DNA from: Micromonospora lupini
GTDB lineage: Bacteria > Actinomycetota > Actinomycetes > Mycobacteriales > Micromonosporaceae
DNA length: 64,000 bases
Direction: 5' to 3'
Assembly: GCF_026342015.1 (NCBI RefSeq)
Contig: NZ_JAPENL010000002.1
Span: 1,121,001 to 1,185,000, forward strand
The position numbers were made by a program, and so were the translations under genes. Numbering within the stretch: the first letter of the stretch is position 1; each line of letters starts with the position of its first letter. The notes under the pieces are model-generated. The model did no database searches and was not told the origin of the DNA. It worked only from the letters and a program-made list of their open reading frames with translations. Below are positions 1 through 9,712 of this stretch, one piece after another.

Positions 1-79
1 GGACCCTGCTGACCCGTCCGACGCCCACCCCGCCACGTCAGGCGGCCGGTCCGCTGTGGACCGCCCGCCCGGCCCGGCG

Positions 80-1714
80 TCAGCCGCGCAGCGACCGCCA
101 GAAGTCGTACGAGTGCGCCGCCGCGAAGTCAGTCCTGCCCGACCCGCCGCCACCGGCCAGGACCCGCACGTACGGTGCGTCGGCGCGCAGTCGGGGCCAC
201 CCGGGCCGACCCGTGCGGGCGAAGTCGCTCCAGGCGCGCACCATCTCGGCGGAGAGCCGTCGCTGGGTGGGCGTGAGCGCCTCGGCGTAGTCGACGTCGA
301 ACAGGTAGGGCAGTTCCGCGCAGTGGTACGCGCCGGTCGGGAAGGTCGGCGCCGGCCCCTCGGTGAAGAATGGCGCGTCCTCGTCGGCGAACTCGTACAC
401 GTACGTCGGCACGTTCCGGGCGAACGCCAGCGCGGCGGTGTAGATGGGCTCCGCGTACCCCTGATCGGTCCACACGGCCCCCAACGCCTCGCTGGCGGAG
501 CGCGTCTCGTCGCTCGGATAGCGGGCCAGCACCTCCTGGGCGTGATCGGCGAACATGGCGCGGACCTGCTCGCGGTACGTGTCGTCGGTGAGCCGGCACG
601 ACTCGGGCTCCTGGCCCGGAGCGGGCGGCTGGACGCAGTTCATCCCGCTGCGTTCCATCCCCCACACCTGGAGCGCGGACTCGTCGCGGTTCGTCCCGGT
701 CAGCACCGGCACCCGGTGCAACCGGCCGCGGGCCAGCGCGTCCGCGGGATCCACCGGCAGGGTACGGCCGTCGACGGCGGGGCCCAGGTCGACGCCCGCG
801 CCGGGGTAGCCGACGGCGTCGACGAGCGTGGCGGCGTCCCGCCCCCGGAGGCAGGCGGCGAGCGTGCCGGGATCGGTGCAGCCCACCCGCCCGGCGAACT
901 CCTGCGCGGCCTGGACCGCCTCGGCCCGGGACTGGACGGGGTTGGCGCACGAGTTGCTCTGCATGATCGCGCGGTGGAACAGGCCGGCGGAACCGGGCGC
1001 GGCCAGGTGGGCGCAGACACTTGTCGCGCCGGCCGACTGGCCGGCCACTGTGACGCTGCCCGGGTCCCCGCCGAAGGCCGCCGCGTTGCGCCGAACCCAG
1101 CGCAGCGCCGCCTGCTGGTCCTGCAACCCGTAGTTGCCGGTGGACCCGTCCGGACCGGCCAGCGCCGGATGCGCCAGGAAGCCGAGCGCACCGAGTCGGT
1201 AGTTGACCGTGACGACGATGACGTCGCCGTCGGCGGCCAGCCGCTCCCCGCCGTAGACGTCGCCCTGGCCGAACCGGAAGTCGCCGCCGTGCAGCCACAC
1301 CAGCACCGGTCGGGGCGCCCGGACGGGGGTGCGCGGCGTGGTGACATTGAGGTAGAGGCAGTCCTCGGACGCCGACGCGTCGTCCATCGGCAGCCCCTTC
1401 AGTTGGGCGCAGGCGGCACCGGGCCGGGACGCGTCGCGTACACCCGTCCACCGCGGGCCGGGTAGCGGCGGGGCCCAGCGCAGCGCGCCCAGCGGCGGGC
1501 GCGCGTACGGGATGCCCTCGAACGTCCGGTGGTCCGCAGCGACGGTCCCGCGGAGGGCGCCCTGGTCGGTTCGCACCACGGCCGCGGCCGGACGGTCGGC
1601 CGCCACGGCCGGGCCGACGGCCGTCGCCGCCGCGAGGAGCGCGGCCGCGCCGATCGCGACAACCCATCGGCGGTACGGGATGCATGTCATGACAGTCCCC
1701 ATTCGTGAAATCAT
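80..1714 (-). CDS. Secreted type B carboxylesterase (para-nitrobenzyl esterase-like)
   Basis: This 544-residue alpha/beta hydrolase of the carboxylesterase type B family probably hydrolyses carboxylic esters outside the cell. The N-terminus has two arginines followed by an Ala/Val/Leu-rich stretch ending AVAA near residue 39, which reads as a Sec signal peptide. The oxyanion-hole region LHGGDF lies near 141-146. The nucleophile elbow is GQSAG at 225-229 (Ser227), the acidic residue is in TNRDES near 340, and the catalytic His is in the HCAELPY motif near 468. The length is normal for the family. In-frame ATGs at 1702 and 1690 are alternative starts. It is transcribed away from the regulator at 1873, with two copies of a putative operator between them, so that regulator may control it. 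The natural substrate cannot be read from sequence. Confidence 0.9.
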   Translation of the reverse strand: MISRMGTVMTCIPYRRWVVAIGAAALLAAATAVGPAVAADRPAAAVVRTDQGALRGTVAADHRTFEGIPYARPPLGALRWAPPLPGPRWTGVRDASRPGAACAQLKGLPMDDASASEDCLYLNVTTPRTPVRAPRPVLVWLHGGDFRFGQGDVYGGERLAADGDVIVVTVNYRLGALGFLAHPALAGPDGSTGNYGLQDQQAALRWVRRNAAAFGGDPGSVTVAGQSAGATSVCAHLAAPGSAGLFHRAIMQSNSCANPVQSRAEAVQAAQEFAGRVGCTDPGTLAACLRGRDAATLVDAVGYPGAGVDLGPAVDGRTLPVDPADALARGRLHRVPVLTGTNRDESALQVWGMERSGMNCVQPPAPGQEPESCRLTDDTYREQVRAMFADHAQEVLARYPSDETRSASEALGAVWTDQGYAEPIYTAALAFARNVPTYVYEFADEDAPFFTEGPAPTFPTGAYHCAELPYLFDVDYAEALTPTQRRLSAEMVRAWSDFARTGRPGWPRLRADAPYVRVLAGGGGSGRTDFAAAHSYDFWRSLRG

Positions 1715-1771
1715 GTACGGCGTACACGCCGTGTGGGGAGCATGTCGGCTCGGGCACCGGGTGGCCAGATA

Positions 1772-1841
1772 GCTCTAGTGCACCCGTGGACAGCCGCCAG
1801 GACGGGTCGGCGGGACGACTCCCAGTGCTCTAGTGCGCTAG
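1772..1841. promoter_or_regulatory. Direct repeats in a divergent promoter region
   Basis: The decamer GCTCTAGTGC occurs twice in the 158-bp gap between the esterase and the regulator, at 1772-1781 and 1827-1836. The second copy lies in an imperfect inverted repeat with CTAG at both ends (1830-1841). The spacing and divergent setting suggest binding sites for the regulator encoded at 1873. This is inferred from pattern only. Confidence 0.5.
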
Positions 1842-1872
1842 GGTCGGGTTCCGGCCGACGGGAAGGGCGACG

Positions 1873-2808
1873 GTGACGGGGATCGACGAGTCCACACCCC
1901 CGTACCTGCGCATCGTCGCGGAGCTGCGGCGGCGCGTCGCGTCGGGTGAGCTGGGCCCCGGCGACCGGGTGCCGTCCACCCGCCAGATCGTCCGGGAGTG
2001 GGGGGTCGCCATGGCGACGGCGAGTCGCGCCCTCACCGTGCTCCGGCAGGAGAACCTGGTCCAGGCGGTGCCCGGCGTGGGCATGGTGGTCGCCGGCTCG
2101 CCGCCGACGCCGCCCGCTCGGGGGGGCCGGGCCGAGGTGCGGCGTGGCCCCGCCCACGGGGTGACCCGCGACGAGGTGGTGCGGACGGCCGTCGGGATCG
2201 CCGACTCCGAGGGGTTGGCGGGGCTGAGCATGCGGCGCATCGCGACCGAGTTGGACGTGCCGACCATGTCGCTGTACCGGCAGGTCCGCGGCAAGGAGCA
2301 TCTGCTGCTGCTGATGGCGGACGCCGCGTTCGCCGCCCACCGACTGCCCGGCACGTTCCCACCCGGATGGCGGGCCCACCTGGAGCTGCTCTGCCGGCTG
2401 CAGTGGTCGATCTACTGTCGACATCCCTGGCTGCCCCAGGTCGTCTCGCTGACCCGCCCGCTGATGGCACCGCACGCGGTCGCGCACACCGAATGCGCCC
2501 TGCGGGCCCTCGCCGGCTGCGGCCTGGATCCGCACACCCAGCTGCACCTGGTGACCGCCCTCGCCAACCACGTACGGGGCACGGCGGTGAACCTGCAACA
2601 GGGGGCCGAGGCGGAACAGGACACCGGCCTGACCGACGACGAGTGGATGGAGGCCCAGGCCGACGCCCTGGGCCGGCTGCTCGCGGCCGGCGAGTTTCCG
2701 CACCTGGCCCGGCTCTCCCGGTCGGCGATCGACCTCAACGTCGACAGCCTCTTCGAGTTCGGGCTGCAACGGTTGCTCGACGGAGTGGACCGACTGATCG
2801 GCTCATGA
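1873..2808 (+). CDS. GntR-TetR two-domain transcriptional regulator
   Basis: This 311-residue protein carries two DNA-binding modules. Residues 1-75 form a GntR winged helix (PSTRQIVREWGVAMATASRA, then LVQAVPGVGMVV). Residues about 97-145 form a TetR-type helix-turn-helix (LSMRRIATELDVPTMSLYR followed by V-GKEHL). A helical TetR-like ligand or dimerisation region follows to the end. This fused architecture is widespread in actinomycetes and usually regulates an adjacent gene. The start is a GTG preceded by a GGAAGGG-like ribosome site. It is divergent from the esterase, and the direct repeats between them are the likely operator. The effector is unknown. Confidence 0.88.
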   Translation: MTGIDESTPPYLRIVAELRRRVASGELGPGDRVPSTRQIVREWGVAMATASRALTVLRQENLVQAVPGVGMVVAGSPPTPPARGGRAEVRRGPAHGVTRDEVVRTAVGIADSEGLAGLSMRRIATELDVPTMSLYRQVRGKEHLLLLMADAAFAAHRLPGTFPPGWRAHLELLCRLQWSIYCRHPWLPQVVSLTRPLMAPHAVAHTECALRALAGCGLDPHTQLHLVTALANHVRGTAVNLQQGAEAEQDTGLTDDEWMEAQADALGRLLAAGEFPHLARLSRSAIDLNVDSLFEFGLQRLLDGVDRLIGS

Positions 2809-2888
2809 CCGATTACAACCTATTTGTGCCTCGGTGTGCCAGTATGGGGCGCTGAAGAGCTACCGCCCTGTCGAGCTTCGAGGAGACC

Positions 2889-4070
2889 ATGGCGACCTTT
2901 CCGCGCACGGGCATCCGCCGCACGATCACCAGGATGTCCCGGACAGCAAGCGCCCTGACCCTGGTCGGTGCGACCACCGTCCTGGTCATCGTGGCCGGGC
3001 CTCCCAGCGCGAGCGCCGCCGAGTCGCCGGTGCCGCTGGGTACGGCCGCGGACTTCGCGGTCCTCGCCGGAACGACTGTCACCAACACCGGGCTCAGCGT
3101 CGTCACCGGCGACCTGGGCGTGAGCCCGGGCACCGCCGTGACCGGATTCCCTCCGGGCCAACTGAACGGGGCGATCCACTCCAACGACGGCCCCGCCGTG
3201 CAGGCCAAGAGCGACCTCGCCGTCGCCTACAACAACGCCGCCTCCCGCACGACCACTGACGTCGTCGCGACCGAACTCGGCGGCACCACCAAGACCACAG
3301 GCGTGTACGAATCAGCCGGGGGCACGTTCACCCTCGCTGGGGACCTGACCCTCGACGCCGAGGGCGACCCGAACGCGGTCTTCATCTTCAAGACCACCAC
3401 CACACTCATCACCGGTGCGTCGAGCACCGTGAACCTGATCAACGGCGCCCAGTCGTGCAACGTCTTCTGGCAGGTGGGCAGCTCCGTCACGCTCGGCGCC
3501 AACTCCCTGTTCCGCGGCAACCTGCTCACCTTCACCTCGATCACCGTGGGCGCGGCACTGGAGGTGGACGGTCGGGCGATGGCGATCAACGGCGCGGTCA
3601 CCATGGACACCGACACGGTCACCAGGTCGACCTGCGCCGAGCCGGGCGAGTTGTCGATCAGCGCGCCGGAGACGGCCACCCTGAGCAGCGCCGGCCTCGG
3701 CGGAGTCGCCTCGGGCAGCCTGGGATCGGTCACGGTGACCGATGAGCGCCTGCTGTCGGCGCCGACCTGGACCGCGACTGTGGTCGCGACGAACTTCGTC
3801 ACCAGCGGCCTTCCGGTTCACTCGATCGCCAGCACGAACGTCTCCTGCTGGTCGGGGCCGGCCACCGCGACGAGCGGTATCGGCACGTTCACCTCGGGCC
3901 AACCCACCGCGGGAGACGCAGAGATCATCAACGTCGAACGCACCGCGTTCACCCTTACCGACGGCATCGGCAACAACTCGGCGACCTGGAATCCGGTCGT
4001 CTCGGTCCAGATCCCCCTGACGGCCGTCGCGGGCACCTACACCGGAACTGTCACCTTCTCGGTCGCCTGA
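2889..4070 (+). CDS. Secreted ice-binding-like protein (DUF3494) with WxL-like C-terminal domain
   Basis: The 393-residue protein has a signal peptide (twin Arg, hydrophobic core, PSASAAES near residue 41). Residues about 50-245 match the DUF3494 ice-binding beta-solenoid pattern: LGTAADFAVLAG, TNTG-S-V-GDLGVSPG, GVYESAGGTFTLAGDLTLD, FIFKT, and VFWQVGSSVTLG. The remaining 145 residues look like a separate beta domain with LGSVTVTD, a WTATVVATNF stretch and a terminal GTYTGTVTFSVA. That resembles WxL-like surface domains. DUF3494 proteins are often adhesins or surface proteins rather than true antifreezes, so cold adaptation should not be assumed. The ATG follows a GAGGAG ribosome site. Confidence 0.82.
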   Translation: MATFPRTGIRRTITRMSRTASALTLVGATTVLVIVAGPPSASAAESPVPLGTAADFAVLAGTTVTNTGLSVVTGDLGVSPGTAVTGFPPGQLNGAIHSNDGPAVQAKSDLAVAYNNAASRTTTDVVATELGGTTKTTGVYESAGGTFTLAGDLTLDAEGDPNAVFIFKTTTTLITGASSTVNLINGAQSCNVFWQVGSSVTLGANSLFRGNLLTFTSITVGAALEVDGRAMAINGAVTMDTDTVTRSTCAEPGELSISAPETATLSSAGLGGVASGSLGSVTVTDERLLSAPTWTATVVATNFVTSGLPVHSIASTNVSCWSGPATATSGIGTFTSGQPTAGDAEIINVERTAFTLTDGIGNNSATWNPVVSVQIPLTAVAGTYTGTVTFSVA

Positions 4071-4134
4071 AAGACCATGGCAACGACGCCGCTCGGCTTG
4101 GACGGTGAACGCGCCGGGCCCGGGCGGCCGTTGC

Positions 4135-4767
4135 TCAGACGGACTCGGCGACCTGCTCGGGGGACCGCGCCCCGGAAACGGCCGCGAACCCGGCCAGCGC
4201 GATCTCCGCCGTCTGACGCAGAGCCTCCCGGGCGACCCCGGCGGCGGCGTGTATCGCCTGCCCCTCGGTGACACTCATGACGAAGCGGGCGAGCGCGGCT
4301 GGGTCGGCGTCGGCGGGTAGGTCGCCTTCGGCCACCGCCCGGCTGAACCGGTCGGCGAGGGCGTGCTCCCCGGCCAGACGGCTGGTGGCGAGGAATCCGG
4401 CCACCGCCGCGTTGTCGCTGGAGCAGGCGGTGCCACCCTGGATCGACAGGCAGCCTGCCGGGCGGTCGGGTCGGGTCACGGCGAGCACGTTCTCCCGCAG
4501 CAGGGTGGCGACGACCTCGTACGCGGTGGGTTGGGCGAAAGCGCGCCGCGCGTACTCCATGTCCTGTTCGGCATAGCGGGCCACGGCCTTGCGGAACAGC
4601 TCCTCCTTGCTCCCGAAGGCGGCGTAGAGGCTCGGTTTGTTGATGCCCATGGCGGCGGTGAGGTCGCTCATCGAGGCGCCCTCGTACCCCTGACGCCAGA
4701 ACACCTCAAGCGCGCGCTCCAACGCCTCGCCGGCGTCGAAGCCGCGTGGTCGCCCTCGTTGTGGCAC
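4135..4767 (-). CDS. TetR/AcrR family transcriptional repressor
   Basis: This 210-residue regulator begins at GTG with a typical N-terminal TetR helix-turn-helix ([20 protein letters not shown], about residues 33-52, then SKEELF). The helical C-terminal ligand domain resembles the TetR_C_16/YcdC-like subgroup and contains a single Cys near the centre. It is transcribed divergently from the short-chain dehydrogenase at 4899. Two near-identical palindromes in the gap strongly suggest that it represses itself and that enzyme. The ligand is unknown, but reductases next to such repressors often act on the inducing small molecule. Confidence 0.9.
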   Translation of the reverse strand: MPQRGRPRGFDAGEALERALEVFWRQGYEGASMSDLTAAMGINKPSLYAAFGSKEELFRKAVARYAEQDMEYARRAFAQPTAYEVVATLLRENVLAVTRPDRPAGCLSIQGGTACSSDNAAVAGFLATSRLAGEHALADRFSRAVAEGDLPADADPAALARFVMSVTEGQAIHAAAGVAREALRQTAEIALAGFAAVSGARSPEQVAESV

Positions 4768-4806
4768 GGCCCACCACCTCCCGCAACTGATCCTACCCGC
4801 TACCGA

Positions 4807-4874
4807 AACCGATCGGTACAGAAATTTGCGGAGCGGGTCAGGGGTTGCTACGGTCGGATCAATACCGCTCGGTA
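4807..4874. promoter_or_regulatory. Pair of TetR operator palindromes
   Basis: AACCGATCGGTA at 4807-4818 contains the perfect palindrome ACCGATCGGT. TACCGCTCGGTA at 4863-4874 repeats the same WACCG-N2-CGGTA pattern. They lie 45 bp apart in the divergent promoter region of the TetR gene and the SDR gene, the classic position for autoregulated TetR operators. Confidence 0.7.
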
Positions 4875-4898
4875 CACAATTTGTGAAGGAGATCGATC

Positions 4899-5648
4899 GT
4901 GGGACAGCTCGACGGCAAGACCGCCCTCGTCACAGGCGGCACCACGGGCATCGGCCTGGCCGCCGCCCGCCGCTTCGCCGCCGAAGGCGCGTACGTCTTC
5001 GTCACCGGCCGCCGCAAGGGCCCGCTGGACGAGGCCGTGGCAAGCATCGGGGCCAACGCCACAGGCATCGCCGGCGACGTCGGCAAGCTCGACGACCTGG
5101 ACCGGGTGATGCGGGCGATCGAGGCCCGCGGCGCGGGGCTGGACGTGCTGTTCGCCAACGCCGGCGGCGGCGAGTTCAGCCCGCTCGAATCGATCACGGT
5201 CGAGCACGTCGCCGGCACCTTCGACACAAACGTCTACGGCACCATCTTCACAGTGCAGAAGGCCCTGCCCCTGCTCAACGAGGGTGCCTCGGTCGTGCTC
5301 ACCGGCTCGACCTCGGCGGTCAGCGGCATTCCGGCGTTCAGCGTCTACGCCGCCTCCAAGGCCGCCATCCGCTCGTTCGGCCGCACCTGGGCCGCCGAGC
5401 TGATGGGCCGGAAGATCCGGGTCAACACCCTGGTGCCCGGCTCGACCGAGACCCCCGGGCTCGCGGGCCTGGCGTCCAGCCCCGAGGAGGCCCCCGGCCT
5501 GCTGAAGGGCATCGCCTCCACCGTGCCCATGGGCAGGATGGCCCACCCGGACGAGATCGCCAACGCGGCGCTCTTCCTCGCCTCCGACCAGAGCAGCTTC
5601 ATGACCGGCGGCGAGCTGTTCGTCGACGGCGGCGAGCAGCAGCTCTGA
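4899..5648 (+). CDS. Short-chain dehydrogenase/reductase (SDR)
   Basis: This 249-residue classical SDR is probably a cytosolic NAD(P)-dependent oxidoreductase. The dinucleotide motif TGGTTGIG is at 12-19, the structural NAG at 87-89, the catalytic Ser near 137 and YAASK at 150-154. The C-terminal [15 protein letters not shown] is typical. Arg residues after the second strand (TGRRK) favour NADP(H). The GTG start follows GAAGGAG at good spacing. The substrate cannot be inferred. A strong hairpin terminator follows directly. Confidence 0.9.
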   Translation: MGQLDGKTALVTGGTTGIGLAAARRFAAEGAYVFVTGRRKGPLDEAVASIGANATGIAGDVGKLDDLDRVMRAIEARGAGLDVLFANAGGGEFSPLESITVEHVAGTFDTNVYGTIFTVQKALPLLNEGASVVLTGSTSAVSGIPAFSVYAASKAAIRSFGRTWAAELMGRKIRVNTLVPGSTETPGLAGLASSPEEAPGLLKGIASTVPMGRMAHPDEIANAALFLASDQSSFMTGGELFVDGGEQQL

Positions 5649-5653
5649 CGCGG

Positions 5654-5691
5654 AAACGCCCGGTCGATCCTCACGGATCGACCGGGCGTTT
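5654..5691. terminator. Hairpin terminator (17-bp perfect stem)
   Basis: AAACGCCCGGTCGATCC at 5654-5670 pairs perfectly with 5675-5691 across a TCAC loop. The arms end in AAA/TTT, so it could stop both the SDR transcript and transcription of the tRNA from the other strand. Confidence 0.85.
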
Positions 5692-5704
5692 CTGCATTTC
5701 AGAG

Positions 5705-5791
5705 CGGTGGCGGAGGGATTTGAACCCTCGGAGGGCGTTAACCCTCACACGCTTTCGAGGCGTGCTCCTTAGGCCGCTCGGACACGCCACC
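5705..5791 (-). tRNA. tRNA-Ser (anticodon CGA)
   Basis: The reverse complement folds as an 87-nt class II tRNA. It begins GGTGGCG, has the anticodon loop CTCGAAA with anticodon CGA, a long variable arm typical of tRNA-Ser, the T-loop GGTTCAAATCC and a closing CGCCACC plus discriminator G. No CCA is encoded. It reads UCG codons. Confidence 0.95.
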
Positions 5792-5866
5792 GCCGACGAG
5801 GGTACAGGACCGCCGGTTCGGACGCCGAACCGGTATCGCTCCCGCCGGCCTGGCAGGATCTTTGCC

Positions 5867-6574
5867 ATGAGTACGCACATCGGCGCGAAGCCGGGCGAGA
5901 TCGCCGAGCGGGTCCTGATGCCGGGTGACCCCCTGCGGGCCAAGTGGATCGCGGAGACCTACCTCGAGGGCGCCACCTGCTACTCGACGGTTCGGGGCAT
6001 GCTGGGCTTCACCGGCCGCTGGAACGGCGTCGAGGTCTCGGTCCAGGGCTCCGGCATGGGCATGCCGTCCGCCTCCATCTACGCCCACGAGTTGATCAAC
6101 GAGTACGGCGTGAAGACGCTTATCCGGGTCGGTTCCTGTGGGGCCCTCAGCACCGACCTGCAACTGCGCGACGTGGTCGCGGCGATCGGGTCGTCCACCG
6201 ACTCGAACATGAATCGGATGCGCTTCGACGGGCTGATCGACTACGCCCCGGTGGCCGACTTCGGGCTGCTGCGTACGTCGGTCGAGGTGGCCGAGCGGCG
6301 CGGCATCAGCATGCACGTCGGGCCGATCCTGGCGGCGGACGCCTTCTACACCGACCGGCCGGACCTCTACGACACGCTCGCCGACTACGGCGTGCTGGCG
6401 GTGGAGATGGAGTCGGCGGCCCTCTACACGATCGCCGCCCGGTTCAAGGCCCGCGCGCTTACCGTGCTGACGGTGAGCGACCACATCAAGACCGGCGAGA
6501 AGACCACGTCGGAGGAGCGCGAGCAGACCTTCAGCCAGATGGTCGAGATCGCGCTCGACACGATCATCGCCTGA
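5867..6574 (+). CDS. deoD: Purine nucleoside phosphorylase, DeoD type
   Basis: This 235-residue enzyme phosphorolyses purine (deoxy)nucleosides to base plus (deoxy)ribose-1-phosphate in cytosolic salvage. It follows the bacterial hexameric DeoD pattern along its length: [13 protein letters not shown] with the phosphate-binding GDPLR at 20-24, [24 protein letters not shown], the VEMESAALY nucleoside-binding motif and VSDHIKTGE containing the catalytic Asp. The length equals that of typical DeoD proteins. The ATG at 5867 was chosen because it aligns with the family N-terminus; the open frame upstream is unrelated. Confidence 0.95.
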   Translation: MSTHIGAKPGEIAERVLMPGDPLRAKWIAETYLEGATCYSTVRGMLGFTGRWNGVEVSVQGSGMGMPSASIYAHELINEYGVKTLIRVGSCGALSTDLQLRDVVAAIGSSTDSNMNRMRFDGLIDYAPVADFGLLRTSVEVAERRGISMHVGPILAADAFYTDRPDLYDTLADYGVLAVEMESAALYTIAARFKARALTVLTVSDHIKTGEKTTSEEREQTFSQMVEIALDTIIA

Positions 6575-6598
6575 CCCGTTTGGCGGGTGTCACTGCCG

Positions 6599-6648
6599 AG
6601 AGCGGTATGACTCAGAGGTATAAATATGCCTCAGAGTCATACCGCTCT
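6599..6648. terminator. Long near-perfect palindrome between convergent genes
   Basis: Positions 6599-6621 pair with 6626-6648 over 23 positions, with one mismatch (6614/6633) and one G-U pair, around a 4-nt AT-rich loop. It sits between deoD and the convergent ABC permease, so a bidirectional terminator is the likely role. The AT-rich core and length are unusual for this genome and could also mark a dispersed palindromic element. Confidence 0.65.
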
Positions 6649-6732
6649 TCCGCATCTGCCGGCCCCCGGCCGCCACGCCGGCCCGATCCCCGCCACGCCG
6701 GCCCGCCACACCGGCACGGACCGGCACCTCGG

Positions 6733-7931
6733 TCAGACGGCGGCCAGCGCCTCCGTCGGCGCGAGGCGGGCGGCGCGGACCGCCGGGTAGAGACCGGCGA
6801 AGCCACCGATCACCAGGGTCGCGCCGACTCCGCCGAGCATCGCCCACGCCGGCACCACGATCGGCCAGCCCTGCGACAGCGCGTACCCCGAGGTGACCAC
6901 GATGCCCAGCAGCACTCCGCCGATCCCGCCGAACGCGGACAGCAGCAGCGATTCCGCGAGGAACTGTGTGCGTACCTGACCGCGGGTCGCCCCGAGTGCG
7001 CGGCGCAGGCCGATCTCGGCCCGTCGCTCCAATACCGAGATCACCATGGTGTTCGCCACGCCCACCCCACCCACCAGCAGGGCGACCGCCCCGAGACCGA
7101 GCAGTAGCCCGGTGAACGCGTCGTCGGTCGCCTCGGCCGCGGCCAGCGCGTCGGAGGGGCGGGACACCTCCACCTCGTTCGGCGCCTCGGGGTTGGCGGT
7201 CGCGCCGAGCACGGACCGCACCGCCTCGACCTGCGACTCCTGCGCCCGGGTGTAGACGGTGGTCGGGTGCCCGTCGAACCCCAGGTAGTCGCTCGCAGCG
7301 GACCACCCGACAAGCGCCGAGGCGTCCAGCTCCGGGGCGAGCGGCACGGCCCCGAGGACGCCGACCACCGTGAACCACCGTCCGCCCAACCACACCCGCA
7401 CCTGCGAACCGGCCGTGGTGATGCCGAGTCGCTGCGCGGCGGTGGCGCCGAGGACGACCGCCGGATAGCGGGCGGTGGCCTCGTTGAGCCAGGTGCCGTC
7501 GGCCACCTCGGCTCCGACCGCGTCCAGCAGGTCCAACCGGGCCGCCCGGGTGGCGATGCCTCCGGTCTCCGCCGCCGGAATCCGGTCCGTGCGGTACACC
7601 TTGGCGTCGGGGACCCGCCCGGTGGCTGTCACCTGCGTCACCGGACCGATCCGGCCGATCATGGCGATCGAATCCCCGGGCAGCTGCGCGTCCGCGCCGA
7701 ACAGAGTGTCGCCCGGCTCGACGGTGAGCAGGTTGGTGCCGAGGGCGTCGAGCGCGCGGTCCAGTTCCGCCCGGGACGACGAGGAGATGCCGACGACCGC
7801 GATCATCGCGGCGATGCCGATCGCGATGCCCAACGCGGAGAGGAACGCCCGCAGCGGACGGGTCCGCAGCCCCACCCCACCGACGCGCAGGACGTCCGCC
7901 GGCCGCAGCCGGGCCGGGGTCAGCGTCGCCA

Positions 7932-7932
<1 letters not shown>
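6733..7932 (-). CDS. ABC transporter permease, MacB/FtsX type
   Basis: This 399-residue membrane protein has the MacB layout. One transmembrane helix lies near residues 25-50 (LRAFLSALGIAIGIAAMIAV), followed by a large extracytoplasmic MacB_PCD-like domain (about 55-260). Three C-terminal helices include the FtsX core motifs GVANTMVISVLERRAEIGLRRALGA. Such proteins are mechanotransmitters exporting peptides, lipids or antibiotics. It overlaps the ATPase gene by one base (TGATG) and is the last gene of a four-gene operon with the ATPase, adaptor and lipoprotein. Confidence 0.92.
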
Positions 7933-8623
<691 letters not shown>

Positions 8624-8627
<4 letters not shown>

Positions 8628-9712
8628 GTCGGCATCGCCACCGTCATGCCCTCGGCGATCTCCGACCCGCTGACCTCGACCCGGCCGTCGGCGAACAGCC
8701 CTGTCGTCACGGCAACGATCCGGCTGCCGTCGCCGTCGACGACCTCGACGCCGTAGCCGCCCTCGGCGAGCGCCAGCAGCGCCGCCACCGGGACGGTGAG
8801 CACGTCGCGGCGCTCCGAGGCGGTGAATGTCACTGTGGCGCTGGCCTGGTCGAAGCCGGCGAGGGCCTTCGGGTCGGTGACCGCGACTGTAACCTCGATC
8901 TTCGTCTCCGCCTCGCCTGACGACTGCCCGTTCGCGCCGGACGCGCCGGCCTGGACGACCGTCTCGGCCGTGCTGATCGTGCCGGCGACAGCCCGTCCGT
9001 CCGGCAGCTTCACAGTGACCTTCGCCTTCCGCTTGGCGAGCCGCTGGTCGTCCATGTCGAGGTCGACGGTGACCACCCGGTTGGTGCCGGTGTAGGTCAA
9101 CACCGCCTGACCGGGCTGCGCGGCCGCACCGACGTCGGCCTGGTGGCTCTCCACCCGGACCTCCCCGTCGGCGTACACGACGCGACCCTGCTCGATCCGG
9201 CCGGTCTCGGGCAGACCGAGGTCCTCCTGCCAGTCACGGACCGCGTCGGCGGTGTCGCCTGTGTACTCGTCGTCGACGGTGAACCCGGTGTAGCCCAGCG
9301 CCCTGAGGTTCCGCTCGAACTGGGTGACGTCCGGACCATCGATGCCGGGCGCGAGCGTCCGGTACGCGGGTAGCCCGCCGTAGAGGAGCACGACCTTCTC
9401 GTTGTCGACGAGGTAGAGCGCCTTGCCCCGCCGCACTGTCGACCCGGTCGCGGGGAGCCCGGTGATCGTGCCGCTGAGCTTCGCCGTGGCGGTGCGCGTC
9501 GTTCCGTACCCCAACTCGCCGTCGGCGGTCTGCGTGTCGGCGAGGGTCTGCCGGGTGATCGGGGCGGTCGCCGCCGGGCCGCCGGCGCGGGTGGCGTCCC
9601 CGGCGGCGCCGTCGAAGCCCAGTGCGGCGACGACGCCCACGGCGGCGACAAGCAGGACGATCCCCACGGCGACAGCAGCGCGCAGCCCTGGGCGTCGGGT
9701 GGCGTCGGTCAC
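8624..9712 (-). CDS. Efflux adaptor (HlyD/RND-like) with peptidoglycan-binding domain
   Basis: The protein has 362 residues from the GTG at 9712, which overlaps the stop of the lipoprotein gene as GTGA; an in-frame start at 9748 is less likely. It has an N-terminal membrane anchor ([20 protein letters not shown]). A barrel-sandwich-like segment is split by a putative peptidoglycan-binding domain ([20 protein letters not shown] and [12 protein letters not shown]). A beta-barrel ([24 protein letters not shown]) and a membrane-proximal C-terminus follow. The combination is typical of actinomycete adaptors that link a MacB-type ABC exporter to the cell wall. The substrate is unknown. Confidence 0.85.

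Noticed and set aside
129-1757. Second long minus-strand frame over the esterase
   Set aside because: It has no family motifs and is Arg/Pro/Gly-biased; the overlapping frame encodes the full esterase with catalytic triad.
2889-4070. Antifreeze protein implying a cold-adapted organism
   Set aside because: DUF3494 domains also occur in mesophile surface proteins, so the habitat cannot be deduced.
4826-6574. One 582-residue protein spanning the SDR, tRNA and deoD
   Set aside because: The frame crosses a terminator and a tRNA; only the last 235 residues are conserved, as DeoD.
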